Position numbers and translations under genes: made by a program. Shown here piece by piece: positions 1-8,503 of a stretch of DNA of 64,000 bases. Within the stretch, counting starts at the first letter, position 1; every line of letters begins with the position of its first letter. The notes under the pieces were generated by a model that saw only the letters and a list, made by a program, of their open reading frames with translations, was not told where the DNA came from and searched no databases. Source of the stretch: an uncultured Paracoccaceae bacterium (GTDB taxonomy: Bacteria; Pseudomonadota; Alphaproteobacteria; Rhodobacterales; Rhodobacteraceae). The stretch covers positions 434,001-498,000 of the forward strand of contig CANMQJ010000001.1 of the NCBI GenBank assembly GCA_947500005.1. Direction: 5' to 3'.

Positions 1-1730
1 AGCGTCTGCGCGCCGAATCCCACGGCCAGGCCGATGACGCCCGCGCCGGCGAAGAGCGGGCTGACATTGATGCCAAGCTCCATCAGCGCGACCAGCGCGA
101 TCGAGATCACCACCATCGCGAGGATCGCGCCCCGGAAGAGCGGCAGCAGCGTGGCGAGCCGGCTTTGTCCCGCATCGCCGCCCTCGTCGCCCAGTTCCGC
201 CTCGGGCGCGTCGCTCTGTTCCTCGGCGATCTTCTCGTCGATCCAGATGCGGAAGAGGTGGAAGAGCACGTAACCGAGAAAGACGATCACCAGCACGTCA
301 AGCGCGGTGCGCAGCGGCGTCTCCTCGCTCCAGGCCGCGTCGGGAAACCAGATCGCCAGCAATGCGTAGGCGCCCACGGTGAAGGCCAGGATGCCGGCCA
401 TCCGGCGGGCGAGGTCCTGGAAGCTGGCGATGGGATGCCGCTGCCCGGCCTGTGGAGCATCGCCGCTCCCCTCTGGCCCGCCCTGCGCGGCAAGGGTGCC
501 CCGGCGGCGGTCGCGGCGTTCGAAATATCGTTCGACCGCGTAGTTCAGCGCCCCGTAGGCGACAATTGCCGAGACGAAGATCGTGTAGGTTCCCGCGACC
601 GGGGGCAGGCCCACTGGAATCTGCATCACGAGGCTGAAGGCCTGGCCGGCCCAGCTGGCCAGCACGAAGAGGATCGCCGCCGGCGCCCAGGCGAAGGAGA
701 CCGCGCGCAGCAGCCACGAGACACGCTCGGCTGGCAAGCCGCCCCGGATCGCGTTCGAAATCGCGCGCCCGTTGAACAGCACCAGCATCACGTTCAGCGC
801 GGCGCTGACCATCGACAGTGTCCCGTAGATGATCGCGTAGATGTTGTAGTTGAGGCCGAAATCCGCGATCCAGGTCGAGAAGATGACGATGGCGATGTCG
901 AAACAGGCCAGCGCCGCCGCCCAGTAGTAGAGCTTTTTGGCGTCGTGGTCGGTGAAAACGGGAATGCGGTACTGGCCGAGGAAGGGCGACAGGATCATCC
1001 GCCAGAGGTCCGACACGCTGCGCGCCAGGAAAAAGAACAGGAACAGCGCGGTGATGGTGAACTGCACCGCGAGGTTGTCCTGCCCCGGCACGGTGAGCAG
1101 AACGCCGATATAGGCGACCACCATCGCGCAGAGCGTGCCGCCGATGCCCACCAGGAAACGGAAGACGAGGAAGGGCATCTTGTCGCGGTAGCCCTGCGGT
1201 GCGTCGCGCACCCGCGCCGTGACGACCCCGAGGGCGAGGCGTTTGCCATATGTTTCGCGGACGACGAAATAGGCGACGGCGAACAAAAGCGCCGTGCGCA
1301 GCGCGAGTTCGACGAAGGTCATGATGCGGCCGTCGGGGCTGGTGGCGCGCAGGATGTAGCTGACCTCGATGACGGAGTTGGGCAGCATTTCGAGCCGGTT
1401 GGACAGTTCTGCGCGGAAAAGGTCGATACGCGAATGCACCCGCATCATGGGCGAGGCGCCCGCCATCGGGTCCGGCGTCGCCTCGGAGGTGGTTGCGCCG
1501 GATGGGGCGGTACTGGTCACGGACCCATCGGCCCCCACCACGATCACGCTTGCGCCCGCCTCGCTGGCGGCACGGATGGCGTCTGCAAGCGCGGTATCGG
1601 CGCTCTCCTGCGTGCTGCGGGCAAGGCCGCCGGGGATCTGTGCGGCCACGGGTCCGGCCAGGCAAGCCAGGGCGAGAGCAAAACGCAGGACAAGTGCAAG
1701 CAGGCAGAGATGTGGCTGGGAGGAGGTCAT
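1..1730 (-). CDS. MscS-family mechanosensitive ion channel protein (3' end off window)
   Basis: Inner-membrane channel of the MscS family, expected to open under membrane tension to relieve osmotic shock. The ATG at 1730-1728 begins a protein with a signal peptide-like start (MTSSQPHLCLLALVLRFALA), a periplasmic linker of about 90 residues, several membrane helices, and near the left edge the pore/vestibule signature GVIGLAVGFGAQTL typical of MscS. About 576 codons are visible and no stop is reached, so the C-terminal vestibule lies outside the window. An acidic loop rich in E, D and G precedes the last visible helix. The size suggests one of the larger MscS/MscK-like members with extra N-terminal helices. 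The gene is divergent from the glycosyltransferase operon. Family call is firm; physiological role is inferred. Confidence 0.85.
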   Translation of the reverse strand, partial: MTSSQPHLCLLALVLRFALALACLAGPVAAQIPGGLARSTQESADTALADAIRAASEAGASVIVVGADGSVTSTAPSGATTSEATPDPMAGASPMMRVHSRIDLFRAELSNRLEMLPNSVIEVSYILRATSPDGRIMTFVELALRTALLFAVAYFVVRETYGKRLALGVVTARVRDAPQGYRDKMPFLVFRFLVGIGGTLCAMVVAYIGVLLTVPGQDNLAVQFTITALFLFFFLARSVSDLWRMILSPFLGQYRIPVFTDHDAKKLYYWAAALACFDIAIVIFSTWIADFGLNYNIYAIIYGTLSMVSAALNVMLVLFNGRAISNAIRGGLPAERVSWLLRAVSFAWAPAAILFVLASWAGQAFSLVMQIPVGLPPVAGTYTIFVSAIVAYGALNYAVERYFERRDRRRGTLAAQGGPEGSGDAPQAGQRHPIASFQDLARRMAGILAFTVGAYALLAIWFPDAAWSEETPLRTALDVLVIVFLGYVLFHLFRIWIDEKIAEEQSDAPEAELGDEGGDAGQSRLATLLPLFRGAILAMVVISIALVALMELGINVSPLFAGAGVIGLAVGFGAQT

Positions 1731-2045
1731 GGCGGGTGCTTTCCGTCGGTCGGTTCCGGGCAATCTAGACGCAAGGCGGGATGCGCTACAAACATCAAAG
1801 CGCCCTGAAACCGCGGCGAAAGGGCATGTCGCGCCAGCAATTTCCTTATTTTCAATTGGTGGTGGATTAACTAGTACAGCAATTGGCGGATGCCGCTACG
1901 GGACGGTCGCGGTCATGCGAAATGCGGCGCGCTCTCCCGACCGGGTCCGTGCGGCGAGGGACAATGCGAGGACGCAAGCGATGAGGGCGCAGGCATGGCG
2001 AAGGATGCAGCCCCGGCGCGGAGCCGCCACGAACGGACGGGCGGA
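1731..2045. other. Intergenic region between mscS-like gene and glycosyltransferase operon
   Basis: This 315-base gap separates two divergent transcription units and should hold both promoters. Around 1840-1890 it is AT-richer than its surroundings and contains a direct repeat of CAATTGG (1853-1859 and 1880-1886) flanking an ACTAGT palindrome. I see no convincing -35/-10 pair, no terminator and no small gene. An in-frame ATG at 1995 could extend the first glycosyltransferase by 17 residues. Confidence 0.5.
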
Positions 2046-3257
2046 ATGATGCCAGTTGCACAGACCAGAGCGCCGCGCGTCATGTTCTATAGCCATGACA
2101 CTTTCGGCCTTGGTCATCTGCGCCGTTCGCGCACGCTCGCCGGAGCGATCACGGCGGCCGACCCAGATGCCTCGGCCCTGATCCTCACAGGCTCACCGGT
2201 GGCGGGGCGCTTCACGTTTCCCCCCCGCGTCGATCATGTCCGCCTGCCCGGCGTCACCAAGCGGGCCGATGGCAGCTATGCCGCGCAGACGCTGGGCATG
2301 GGCATCGACGAGGTGACGGACCTGCGCGCCGGGTTGATCCGGACCACGGCGGAATGGTTCGACCCGGACCTGCTGATCGTCGACAAGGAGCCGACGGGCT
2401 TTCGCGGCGAGCTGTTGCAGACGCTGGACCTGTTGCAGAGGCGTGGGCGCGCGAAGATCGTTCTGGGCCTGCGCGACGTGCTGGACGAACCTGAGGTGCT
2501 GGCCGCCGAATGGGCCCGCAAGGAGGCGGTGGAGGCAACCGAGAGATACTATCACGAGATTTGGGTCTACGGGCTGCGTTCGATCCACGACCCGACAGCG
2601 GGGCTTCCGCTGAGCGCGGCGGCACGCGCGCGAATACATTGGACCGGTTACCTGCGCCGCGAGCTGGCGCCGGGGCAGACGGGGGGGACCGGGATCGACG
2701 CGCCCTATATCCTTGTGACGCCGGGCGGCGGCGGCGATGGCGAGGCGATGGTGAACCTGGTCCTGTCGGCCTATGAGCGCGATCCGGAGCTGAAACCCCG
2801 CGCCCTTCTCGTTTATGGACCGTTCCTGTCGGGCGATCTGCGCGCCGAGTTCGAGGTCCGGGTCGAGAAACTGAACGGCAGAGTGATCGCCACAGGGTTC
2901 GATTCCCAGATGGAGACGCTGTTCGAAGGCGCAAGCGGCGTGATCTGCATGGGCGGATACAACACGTTCTGCGAGGTGCTCTCGTTCGACAAACGCGCGG
3001 TGATCGTACCGCGCACCTCGCCCCGGATGGAACAATGGATCCGCGCGTCGCGGGCCGAGGAATTGGGCCTGGTGCGGATGCTCGACGAGCGCCGCGACGG
3101 CCTGTCCATCGAAGCGATGATCGGCGCCATTCGCTCCCTTCCCGCGCAGAACCGGCCCAGCCAGGTGGATTGCCCCGGTCTGCTGGACGGGCTGGATTAC
3201 GTCACCGGTCGCGTGGCGACGCTTCTGTCCGCGCCCGCGCGGCGTGCGTTTGTATGA
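2046..3257 (+). CDS. MurG-like (GT-B fold) glycosyltransferase family protein
   Basis: Predicted cytosolic glycosyltransferase of the GT-B fold, related to GT28/MurG-type enzymes that use nucleotide sugars. The N-terminal half carries FYSHDTFGLGHLRRS, the GxGH loop seen in such proteins. The C-terminal half carries GGYNTFCEVLSFDKRAVIVP followed by an Arg/Glu-rich helix, which matches the donor-binding end of MurG relatives. I chose ATG 2046 (403 residues) because the homology starts about 12 residues later; 1995 is an alternative. It is the first gene of seven that overlap or touch, and its stop overlaps the next start (ATGA at 3254). Substrate and acceptor cannot be told from sequence. A second, distantly similar enzyme is encoded at 6146 in the same operon. 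Confidence 0.8.
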   Translation: MMPVAQTRAPRVMFYSHDTFGLGHLRRSRTLAGAITAADPDASALILTGSPVAGRFTFPPRVDHVRLPGVTKRADGSYAAQTLGMGIDEVTDLRAGLIRTTAEWFDPDLLIVDKEPTGFRGELLQTLDLLQRRGRAKIVLGLRDVLDEPEVLAAEWARKEAVEATERYYHEIWVYGLRSIHDPTAGLPLSAAARARIHWTGYLRRELAPGQTGGTGIDAPYILVTPGGGGDGEAMVNLVLSAYERDPELKPRALLVYGPFLSGDLRAEFEVRVEKLNGRVIATGFDSQMETLFEGASGVICMGGYNTFCEVLSFDKRAVIVPRTSPRMEQWIRASRAEELGLVRMLDERRDGLSIEAMIGAIRSLPAQNRPSQVDCPGLLDGLDYVTGRVATLLSAPARRAFV

Positions 3258-4498
3258 GCCAGCCTGCCCCGCCGCTGGCCGTGCTGGTCAAGGGCTGGCC
3301 GCGCCTGTCCGAGACCTTCATCGCGCAGGAACTCGTCGCGCTGGAAGAGGCGGGCCACGGGTTCGAGATCTGGTCGCTTCGCCATCCCACTGACGCCAAG
3401 CGCCATCCGCTGCATGAACGTCTTCGCGCGAAGGTGCGGTATTTGCCGGAATACCTTTACGAGGAACCCGCCCGCGTCTGGTCGGCGCGGGAGGCCGCGC
3501 GCGCCCTGCCCGGCTATGCCGAGGCCTATCGCGTCTGGCGCGCGGACCTGCGGCGGGACATGACGCCCAACCGCATCCGCCGGTTCGGGCAGGCCTGCGT
3601 GCTGGCGGCGGAACTGCCGGGGGATGTGCGCGGGCTCTATGCCCATTTCATGCACACCCCGTCCTCGGTCGCGCGCTACGCGGCGATCATGCGGGGGCTG
3701 CCCTGGGCCTTTTCAGCACATGCCAAGGATATCTGGACCTCTCCCGATTGGGAGAAGCGCGAGAAGCTGCGCGGGGACATGCATGGCGCGGTTTTCGGCG
3801 CGACCTGTACCGGCGTGGGTGCGGCGCATCTTCGCGGGCTGGCCGACGATCCGGGGCGTGTCGATCTGGTCTATCACGGGCTGGACCTGTCGCGCTTTCC
3901 CGACGCGCCGAACCGCCCTCTCCGGTCGCCGGGGGATCCTTTCGCGATCCTGTCCGTGGGGCGTCTGGTCGAGAAGAAGGGCTTCTACCGGCTGATCGCG
4001 GCGCTTGCGCTGCTGCCCGAGGGGATGGACTGGCACTGGACCCATATCGGCGGGGGCGACGGGGCCGGCTTGCGTGCGCAGGCCAGTGACGCGGGCGTTG
4101 CCGATCGCATCACCTGGGCCGGGGCGTGCGACCAGCCCGAGGTGATCGCGGCGATGCGCGGTGCCGATCTTTTCGTGCTTCCCAGCAGGATCGCGGGGGA
4201 TGGCGACCGCGACGGGTTGCCGAATGTGCTGATGGAAGCGGCCTCGCAGCGGCTTGCGATCCTGTCGACGCCTGTGTCGGCGATCCCCGAGTTCATCACC
4301 GACGGCATACACGGACTGTTGCGCGATGACGCGCCCGAGGCGCTGGCCGGGGCCATCGCGCAGGTCGAGGGGGAACCGCATGCCGCGCGCGAGCGCGCCG
4401 AGGCGGCACTTGCGCGGCTGCGTGCTGAGTTCGGCATGGAGCCTGGCATCGCGCATCTGTCACAGCGGCTTACCGCGCTTTGTGGCGGGGTCAGGTGA
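3254..4498 (+). CDS. Glycosyltransferase family 4 protein
   Basis: A GT4-type retaining glycosyltransferase of 414 residues. It begins VLVKGWPRLSETFIAQEL, the N-terminal pattern of exopolysaccharide/colanic-acid-type transferases. The C-terminal Rossmann domain has SVGRLVEKKGF and the donor-binding stretch DGLPNVLMEAASQ with the conserved E-x7-E-like spacing. The ATG overlaps the previous stop by four bases and the next ATG overlaps this stop (TGATG), so expression is coupled. The likely role is addition of a sugar to a glycolipid or glycan precursor on the cytosolic side. Specificity is unknown. Confidence 0.85.
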   Translation: MSQPAPPLAVLVKGWPRLSETFIAQELVALEEAGHGFEIWSLRHPTDAKRHPLHERLRAKVRYLPEYLYEEPARVWSAREAARALPGYAEAYRVWRADLRRDMTPNRIRRFGQACVLAAELPGDVRGLYAHFMHTPSSVARYAAIMRGLPWAFSAHAKDIWTSPDWEKREKLRGDMHGAVFGATCTGVGAAHLRGLADDPGRVDLVYHGLDLSRFPDAPNRPLRSPGDPFAILSVGRLVEKKGFYRLIAALALLPEGMDWHWTHIGGGDGAGLRAQASDAGVADRITWAGACDQPEVIAAMRGADLFVLPSRIAGDGDRDGLPNVLMEAASQRLAILSTPVSAIPEFITDGIHGLLRDDAPEALAGAIAQVEGEPHAARERAEAALARLRAEFGMEPGIAHLSQRLTALCGGVR

Positions 4499-5571
4499 TG
4501 CAGGTGGCTTTTTACGCGCCGATGAAATCGCCCCGCAGCCCGATCCCGTCGGGCGACCGGGAGATGGCCCGCAACCTGATGGCCGCGATCGCCGCCCCAG
4601 GGGTCGAGGTGGATTTGGCCTCGGAACTGAAGATCTATGACAAACGTGGCGACGTGGCAGAGCAGGAGCGACTGCGAACTGCGGCCGAGGCGGAGGTGGC
4701 GCGACTGGTGGCGGGGTTGCCTGCGCAGACGCGGCTCTGGGTGACCTATCACAGCTATTACAAGTCCCCCGACCTGATCGGGCCTGCCGTATGCGCCGCG
4801 CGGGGGATTCCCTATGTCCAGATCGAGAGCACCCGGGCGACGAGCCGTCTGAGCGGGCCCTGGTCCGGCTTCGCACAGGCCGCGCATGAGGCGAGCGATG
4901 CGGCGGCGGCGATTTTCTACCTGACCGCGAACGACCTGATCACGCTGGAGCGCGAACGCTGTTGCGAGCAGGCGCTGGTGCATCTGCCCCCCTTCCTGCC
5001 GGACGAGGTCCTGCCCGCGCCCGCCCGCCGCGACGGGCCGATCCTGAGCGCGGGGATGATGCGGGCGGGGGACAAGCTGCGCTCCTACAAATTGATCGCG
5101 GAAACGCTGGCCTTTCTGGAGGGCGAGTGGCGGCTGGAGATTGCGGGCGATGGCCCGGCGCGGAGCGAGGTCGAGGCGCTGCTGGCGCCGTTCGGGAACC
5201 GGGTGCGCTTTCTCGGGCAGCTGGACCGGGGAGGGTTGCACGCGGCCTATGCGCGGGCCGGTCTGTTCTTCTGGCCCGGTGTGAACGAAGCCTTTGGCAT
5301 GGTTTTCCTCGAAGCGCAGGCAGCAGGTCTGCCGGTGGTGGCGCAGGATCGGCCCGGGGTGCGGGACGTTCTGCTGTCGGGGACGCATCCGGCCCCCGAG
5401 GCAGGCCCGCAGGCGCTGGCCGGGGCATTGGAACGGTTGATGGGGGATGCGGCTCTCCGCAGAAGTCTGGGTGACGAAGCACGGCGCCGGGTGGAGCGCG
5501 ATCACCTGCTCACCGCCGCGCGAGACCGGTTCTGGGCCGCCGTCCGGCCCTTGGTGGAGGAGGCTGCATGA
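4498..5571 (+). CDS. Glycosyltransferase (GT4-like)
   Basis: A 357-residue protein with a GT-B C-terminal domain: ILSAGMMRAGDKLRSYKLIA (start of the donor domain), GDGPARSEVEALL, and FFWPGVNEAFGMVFLEAQAA with the paired acidic residues that bind the nucleotide sugar. The N-terminal acceptor domain has MKSPRSPIPSGDREMARNLM, typical of GT4 enzymes that begin with a 'sP.sGdr.ma..L' loop. The start overlaps the preceding stop by one base and its 3' end overlaps the phosphatase start at 5568. It works within the same operon as the other three transferases. The sugar is unknown. Confidence 0.8.
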   Translation: MQVAFYAPMKSPRSPIPSGDREMARNLMAAIAAPGVEVDLASELKIYDKRGDVAEQERLRTAAEAEVARLVAGLPAQTRLWVTYHSYYKSPDLIGPAVCAARGIPYVQIESTRATSRLSGPWSGFAQAAHEASDAAAAIFYLTANDLITLERERCCEQALVHLPPFLPDEVLPAPARRDGPILSAGMMRAGDKLRSYKLIAETLAFLEGEWRLEIAGDGPARSEVEALLAPFGNRVRFLGQLDRGGLHAAYARAGLFFWPGVNEAFGMVFLEAQAAGLPVVAQDRPGVRDVLLSGTHPAPEAGPQALAGALERLMGDAALRRSLGDEARRRVERDHLLTAARDRFWAAVRPLVEEAA

Positions 5572-6149
5572 GCCGGCTTGCGCTGTTGCGGCACGGGCAT
5601 ACCGAATGGAATCGCGCGGGCCGCATCCAGGGCCGCAGCGACATCCCCCTGGACGCGGAGGCGCGGGACGGGTTGGGTGCGCTCGCGCTGCCTGCCCCCT
5701 GGGCGGATGCAGAGCTGTGGTCGAGCCCGCTGCGCCGGGCGGTCGAAACGGCGCACCTGGTCGCCGGGCGCGCACCGCGTACCGATCCGGCACTGATCGA
5801 GATGAACTGGGGTGTTTGGGAAGGCCAGCGCGGCGTGGACCTGATCGCTGATCCGGCCAGCGGCTATCGTCATATCGAGGACTGGAGCTGGGATTTTCGT
5901 CCCCCCGGCGGGGAAAGCCCCCGCGAGGTGTGGGAGCGGTTGCAGCCTTGGCTGAAGAGCCTGCGCGGCGATGCGGTGGCGGTCTGTCATATCGGGATCA
6001 TGCGAGTAATCCTGGCACATGCCTGGGGCTGGGAGTTCGAGGGCCCGGCGCCGTTCAAGATCAAGCGCAACCGGTTGTTCATCCTTGATCTGGACAGGAT
6101 GCGCCCTTGGGCGGAGCCGGTGAGGCTGTCCCCGCGAGCTGCGCGATGA
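5568..6149 (+). CDS. Histidine phosphatase family protein
   Basis: A 193-residue phosphoglycerate-mutase-like phosphatase. The catalytic RHG motif is at residues 8-10 (ALLRHGHTEWNRAGRIQGR), followed by the usual N..RIQGR phosphate pocket. The second catalytic His lies in VAVCHIGIMRVI near residue 145. Such enzymes remove phosphate from small molecules such as sugar phosphates or alpha-ribazole phosphate. Its place between glycosyltransferase genes, with four-base overlaps at both ends, suggests it dephosphorylates a sugar-phosphate or glycosyl intermediate of this pathway. That substrate is an inference. Confidence 0.85.
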   Translation: MSRLALLRHGHTEWNRAGRIQGRSDIPLDAEARDGLGALALPAPWADAELWSSPLRRAVETAHLVAGRAPRTDPALIEMNWGVWEGQRGVDLIADPASGYRHIEDWSWDFRPPGGESPREVWERLQPWLKSLRGDAVAVCHIGIMRVILAHAWGWEFEGPAPFKIKRNRLFILDLDRMRPWAEPVRLSPRAAR

Positions 6150-7270
6150 AGGTGATGATCGTGGTCACCCATCTGCTGGGAACCGGGCATCTGGCGCGGG
6201 CGCTGGTGCTGGGCCGCGCCTTTGCCGGGGCGGGGCATAGGGTCAGCGTGGTCTCGGGCGGGTTTCCTGCACCGCAGCTGGACGGCGCGGGCCTGAACCT
6301 GGTGCAACTGCCGCCGCTACGCTCGGACGGGACCGATTTCTCACGCTTGCTGGGGACGGCGGGCGAGGCGGATGCGGCGCTGTTGTCGGCGCGCGTGACG
6401 GCCCTTCTGGAGACCTTGGAGGCTGCCGCCCCGGATGTGCTGATCACCGAACTGTTCCCGTTCGGCCGGCGTGGGTTACGCTCGGAATTCGGCGCGCTCC
6501 TGGAGGCGGCGGCGGCGCGACGACCGCGCCCGGTGGTCCTGGCCTCGATCCGAGACATCCTGGCCCCGCCTTCGAAGCCGGAGAAAGCCGCGATGGCGGC
6601 GGAGTTGGTGGCCCGGTTCTATGACGGGGTACTTGTGCATTCCGACCCGGCGGTGACCCGGCTGGAAGCGAGCTGGCCCATCGAGGGTCTCGCGGACAAG
6701 GTGATCTATACCGGTTACGTCGCGCCGCCGCCACCGGTGGCGGTTGCGGAGGGCGCGGGCGAGATCCTTGTCAGCGCGGGCGGCGGACCCGTGGGGGTGC
6801 CGATCTTTCTTGCGGCCATCGAGGCCGCCAGAAAGATCACCAACCGGCGCTGGCGCCTGTTGGTGGGCGGGACGGAGACGGCGGCACGCATCGCCGAGCT
6901 TGCGCCGCTGGCGGACGGTCTGCCCGTCACGCTGGAACCCGCGCGGCCGGATTTTCGCGGGATGCTTTGCGATGCGGCCTGTTCGGTGAGCATGTGCGGC
7001 TACAACACCGCGATGGACCTGTTGCAAACCGGCGTGCCTGCTGTGCTGGTACCGTTCGACGAGGGCAACGAGGTCGAGCAGGGGTTGCGCGCCGAAAGCC
7101 TGTCGCATTTGTCTGCAATCGAGGTTCTGCGCGCCGGCGATCTGAATGGTGCGGCGCTGGTTGACGGCATCTCGCGGGCGATGTCCGGCGGACGGCGGGG
7201 TGCATCGGAGCTGCGGATGGATGGCGCCCGGCAGGCGGTGGAGATCGCTGAACGGATGGTGGGCCGATGA
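6146..7270 (+). CDS. MurG-like glycosyltransferase family protein
   Basis: A second GT-B/GT28-like glycosyltransferase (374 residues). It opens with MKVMIVVTHLLGTGHLARAL, a glycine-rich GxGH loop like the one in the protein encoded at 2046. Near the C-terminus it has MCGYNTAMDLLQTGVPAVLV, the donor-site pattern shared by these enzymes. ATG 6146 overlaps the phosphatase stop (ATGA) and was preferred over an upstream in-frame ATG at 6107. Its stop overlaps the deacetylase start at 7267. Having two such enzymes in one operon suggests sequential sugar additions. Donor and acceptor are unknown. Confidence 0.78.
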   Translation: MKVMIVVTHLLGTGHLARALVLGRAFAGAGHRVSVVSGGFPAPQLDGAGLNLVQLPPLRSDGTDFSRLLGTAGEADAALLSARVTALLETLEAAAPDVLITELFPFGRRGLRSEFGALLEAAAARRPRPVVLASIRDILAPPSKPEKAAMAAELVARFYDGVLVHSDPAVTRLEASWPIEGLADKVIYTGYVAPPPPVAVAEGAGEILVSAGGGPVGVPIFLAAIEAARKITNRRWRLLVGGTETAARIAELAPLADGLPVTLEPARPDFRGMLCDAACSVSMCGYNTAMDLLQTGVPAVLVPFDEGNEVEQGLRAESLSHLSAIEVLRAGDLNGAALVDGISRAMSGGRRGASELRMDGARQAVEIAERMVGR

Positions 7271-8022
7271 CGGATGACTGGGCGCCGCTGGAGCGCGAAC
7301 TGGCGTTGTGGAGGGAGGAGAACCGGGTTCTTCCGATCTGGTGGCGCGACGATGACGCGGTGACCGCGAGCCCCGCGCTGGAGCGGTTGTCGGCCCTGTC
7401 GGCCCGGCTGGCCCTGCCGGTGCATCTGGCGGTGATCCCGGCCGCGGCCGAGCCCGCACTGGCAGCGCACGTCGCGGAGGCGCCACATCTGATCCCCGTG
7501 CAGCATGGCTGGTCGCATGAGAACCACGCCTCCAGCGGCGAGAAGAAGGCCGAACTGGGCGCCCATCGCCCGGTGGCGGAGATACTGACCGAGTTGCGCC
7601 GCGGACGGCAGCGCATGAGGGAATTGTTCGGAGGCAGGCAGCGACCCATGCTGGTTCCGCCCTGGAACCGGATCGCGCCGGAGGTGATTTCAGGGTTGCC
7701 CGAGTTGGGATTCTCCGGGCTTTCGACCTTTACGCCGCGAAGAGGACCCTGGGCCGCGCCCGGGTTGGAACAGGTCAACACGCATGTCGATCCAGTGGAT
7801 TGGAAGGGGACGCGCGGGCTGCTGCCTGTGCCACAACTCATAGACGGGCTGGTGGCGAACCTGGCCGACCGGCGCAAGGGGGCGGCGGATGCCGCGGAAC
7901 CACTGGGCCTGCTGACCCATCACCTGGTTCATGACGATGCGGTCTGGGCGTTTACCGAGACGGTTCTGGAGCGGCTCTTGGCCGGGCCTGCCCGCATCTG
8001 GACAATGGAGGACGGAGAATGA
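7267..8022 (+). CDS. Polysaccharide deacetylase family protein
   Basis: A 251-residue carbohydrate-esterase-4-like (NodB-fold) protein. Residues 25-30 read WWRDDD, the family's catalytic Asp motif. HGWSHENHA (residues 80-88) supplies the metal-binding His pair. PPWNRI resembles the third motif (RxPxG/Y-type), with Pro-Pro-Trp here. The protein lacks a signal peptide, so it should act in the cytosol, unlike exported peptidoglycan deacetylases. An N-acetyl sugar made or transferred by the adjacent glycosyltransferases is the obvious candidate substrate. The start overlaps the upstream stop and the stop overlaps the methyltransferase start. Confidence 0.82.
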   Translation: MTDDWAPLERELALWREENRVLPIWWRDDDAVTASPALERLSALSARLALPVHLAVIPAAAEPALAAHVAEAPHLIPVQHGWSHENHASSGEKKAELGAHRPVAEILTELRRGRQRMRELFGGRQRPMLVPPWNRIAPEVISGLPELGFSGLSTFTPRRGPWAAPGLEQVNTHVDPVDWKGTRGLLPVPQLIDGLVANLADRRKGAADAAEPLGLLTHHLVHDDAVWAFTETVLERLLAGPARIWTMEDGE

Positions 8023-8495
8023 GCCGACTGAATTCGATGCTGCGGCGGTTGACGGCGCAACGCGATGGGCTGAACTGGGCCGCGGAACAGATCGGCGGTC
8101 TGGAGGGCGAGGTGCTGGACATGGGGCTGGGCAATGGCCGGACATACGACCACCTGCGCGAGATCCTGCCGGGCAGGCGCATCCGGGTAATGGACCGCGT
8201 GTTGCAATGCCACCCCTCCTGCGTGCCGCCCGAAGCCGATTTCCTGATGGGCGAGGCAGAACCCATGCTGGACCGGTTGGCGGCGGAGGGCGCGCGATTT
8301 GCTCTGGCGCATTACGATTTCGGCACCGGCATCAAGGCTGAGGACGTGGCCGAGGCAGCGCGGCTCAGCCCGGCCATCGAACGGGTGATGGCACCGGGCG
8401 GGCTGATCGTCTCGGGCCAGCCCCTCGTCGGTTTCAAGCAGATCGTCGGCCCGGAGAGCATCGCGCCCGACAGGTATCTGTTCTACCGCGCCTGA
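8019..8495 (+). CDS. Class I SAM-dependent methyltransferase
   Basis: A 158-residue small Rossmann-fold methyltransferase. The SAM-binding loop is EVLDMGLGNGRTYDHLRE at about residues 31-48, and the acidic residue ending the second strand is in RVMDRVLQCH. The C-terminal half (ALAHYDFGTG, MAPGGLIVSG) fits motifs IV and VI. It closes the seven-gene glycosyl operon and presumably methylates the final glycan or glycolipid. Convergent phnM ends nine bases downstream. A CCGCGTC-AGGC-GACGCGG stem-loop (8499-8516) covers the junction, without a T tract. Confidence 0.8.
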   Translation: MSRLNSMLRRLTAQRDGLNWAAEQIGGLEGEVLDMGLGNGRTYDHLREILPGRRIRVMDRVLQCHPSCVPPEADFLMGEAEPMLDRLAAEGARFALAHYDFGTGIKAEDVAEAARLSPAIERVMAPGGLIVSGQPLVGFKQIVGPESIAPDRYLFYRA

Positions 8496-8503
8496 AGGCC
8501 GCG

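Noticed and set aside
165..1808. 547-residue open frame on the plus strand over the mscS-like gene
   Set aside because: The opposite strand encodes a clear MscS signature; this frame is Arg/His/Gly-rich noise.
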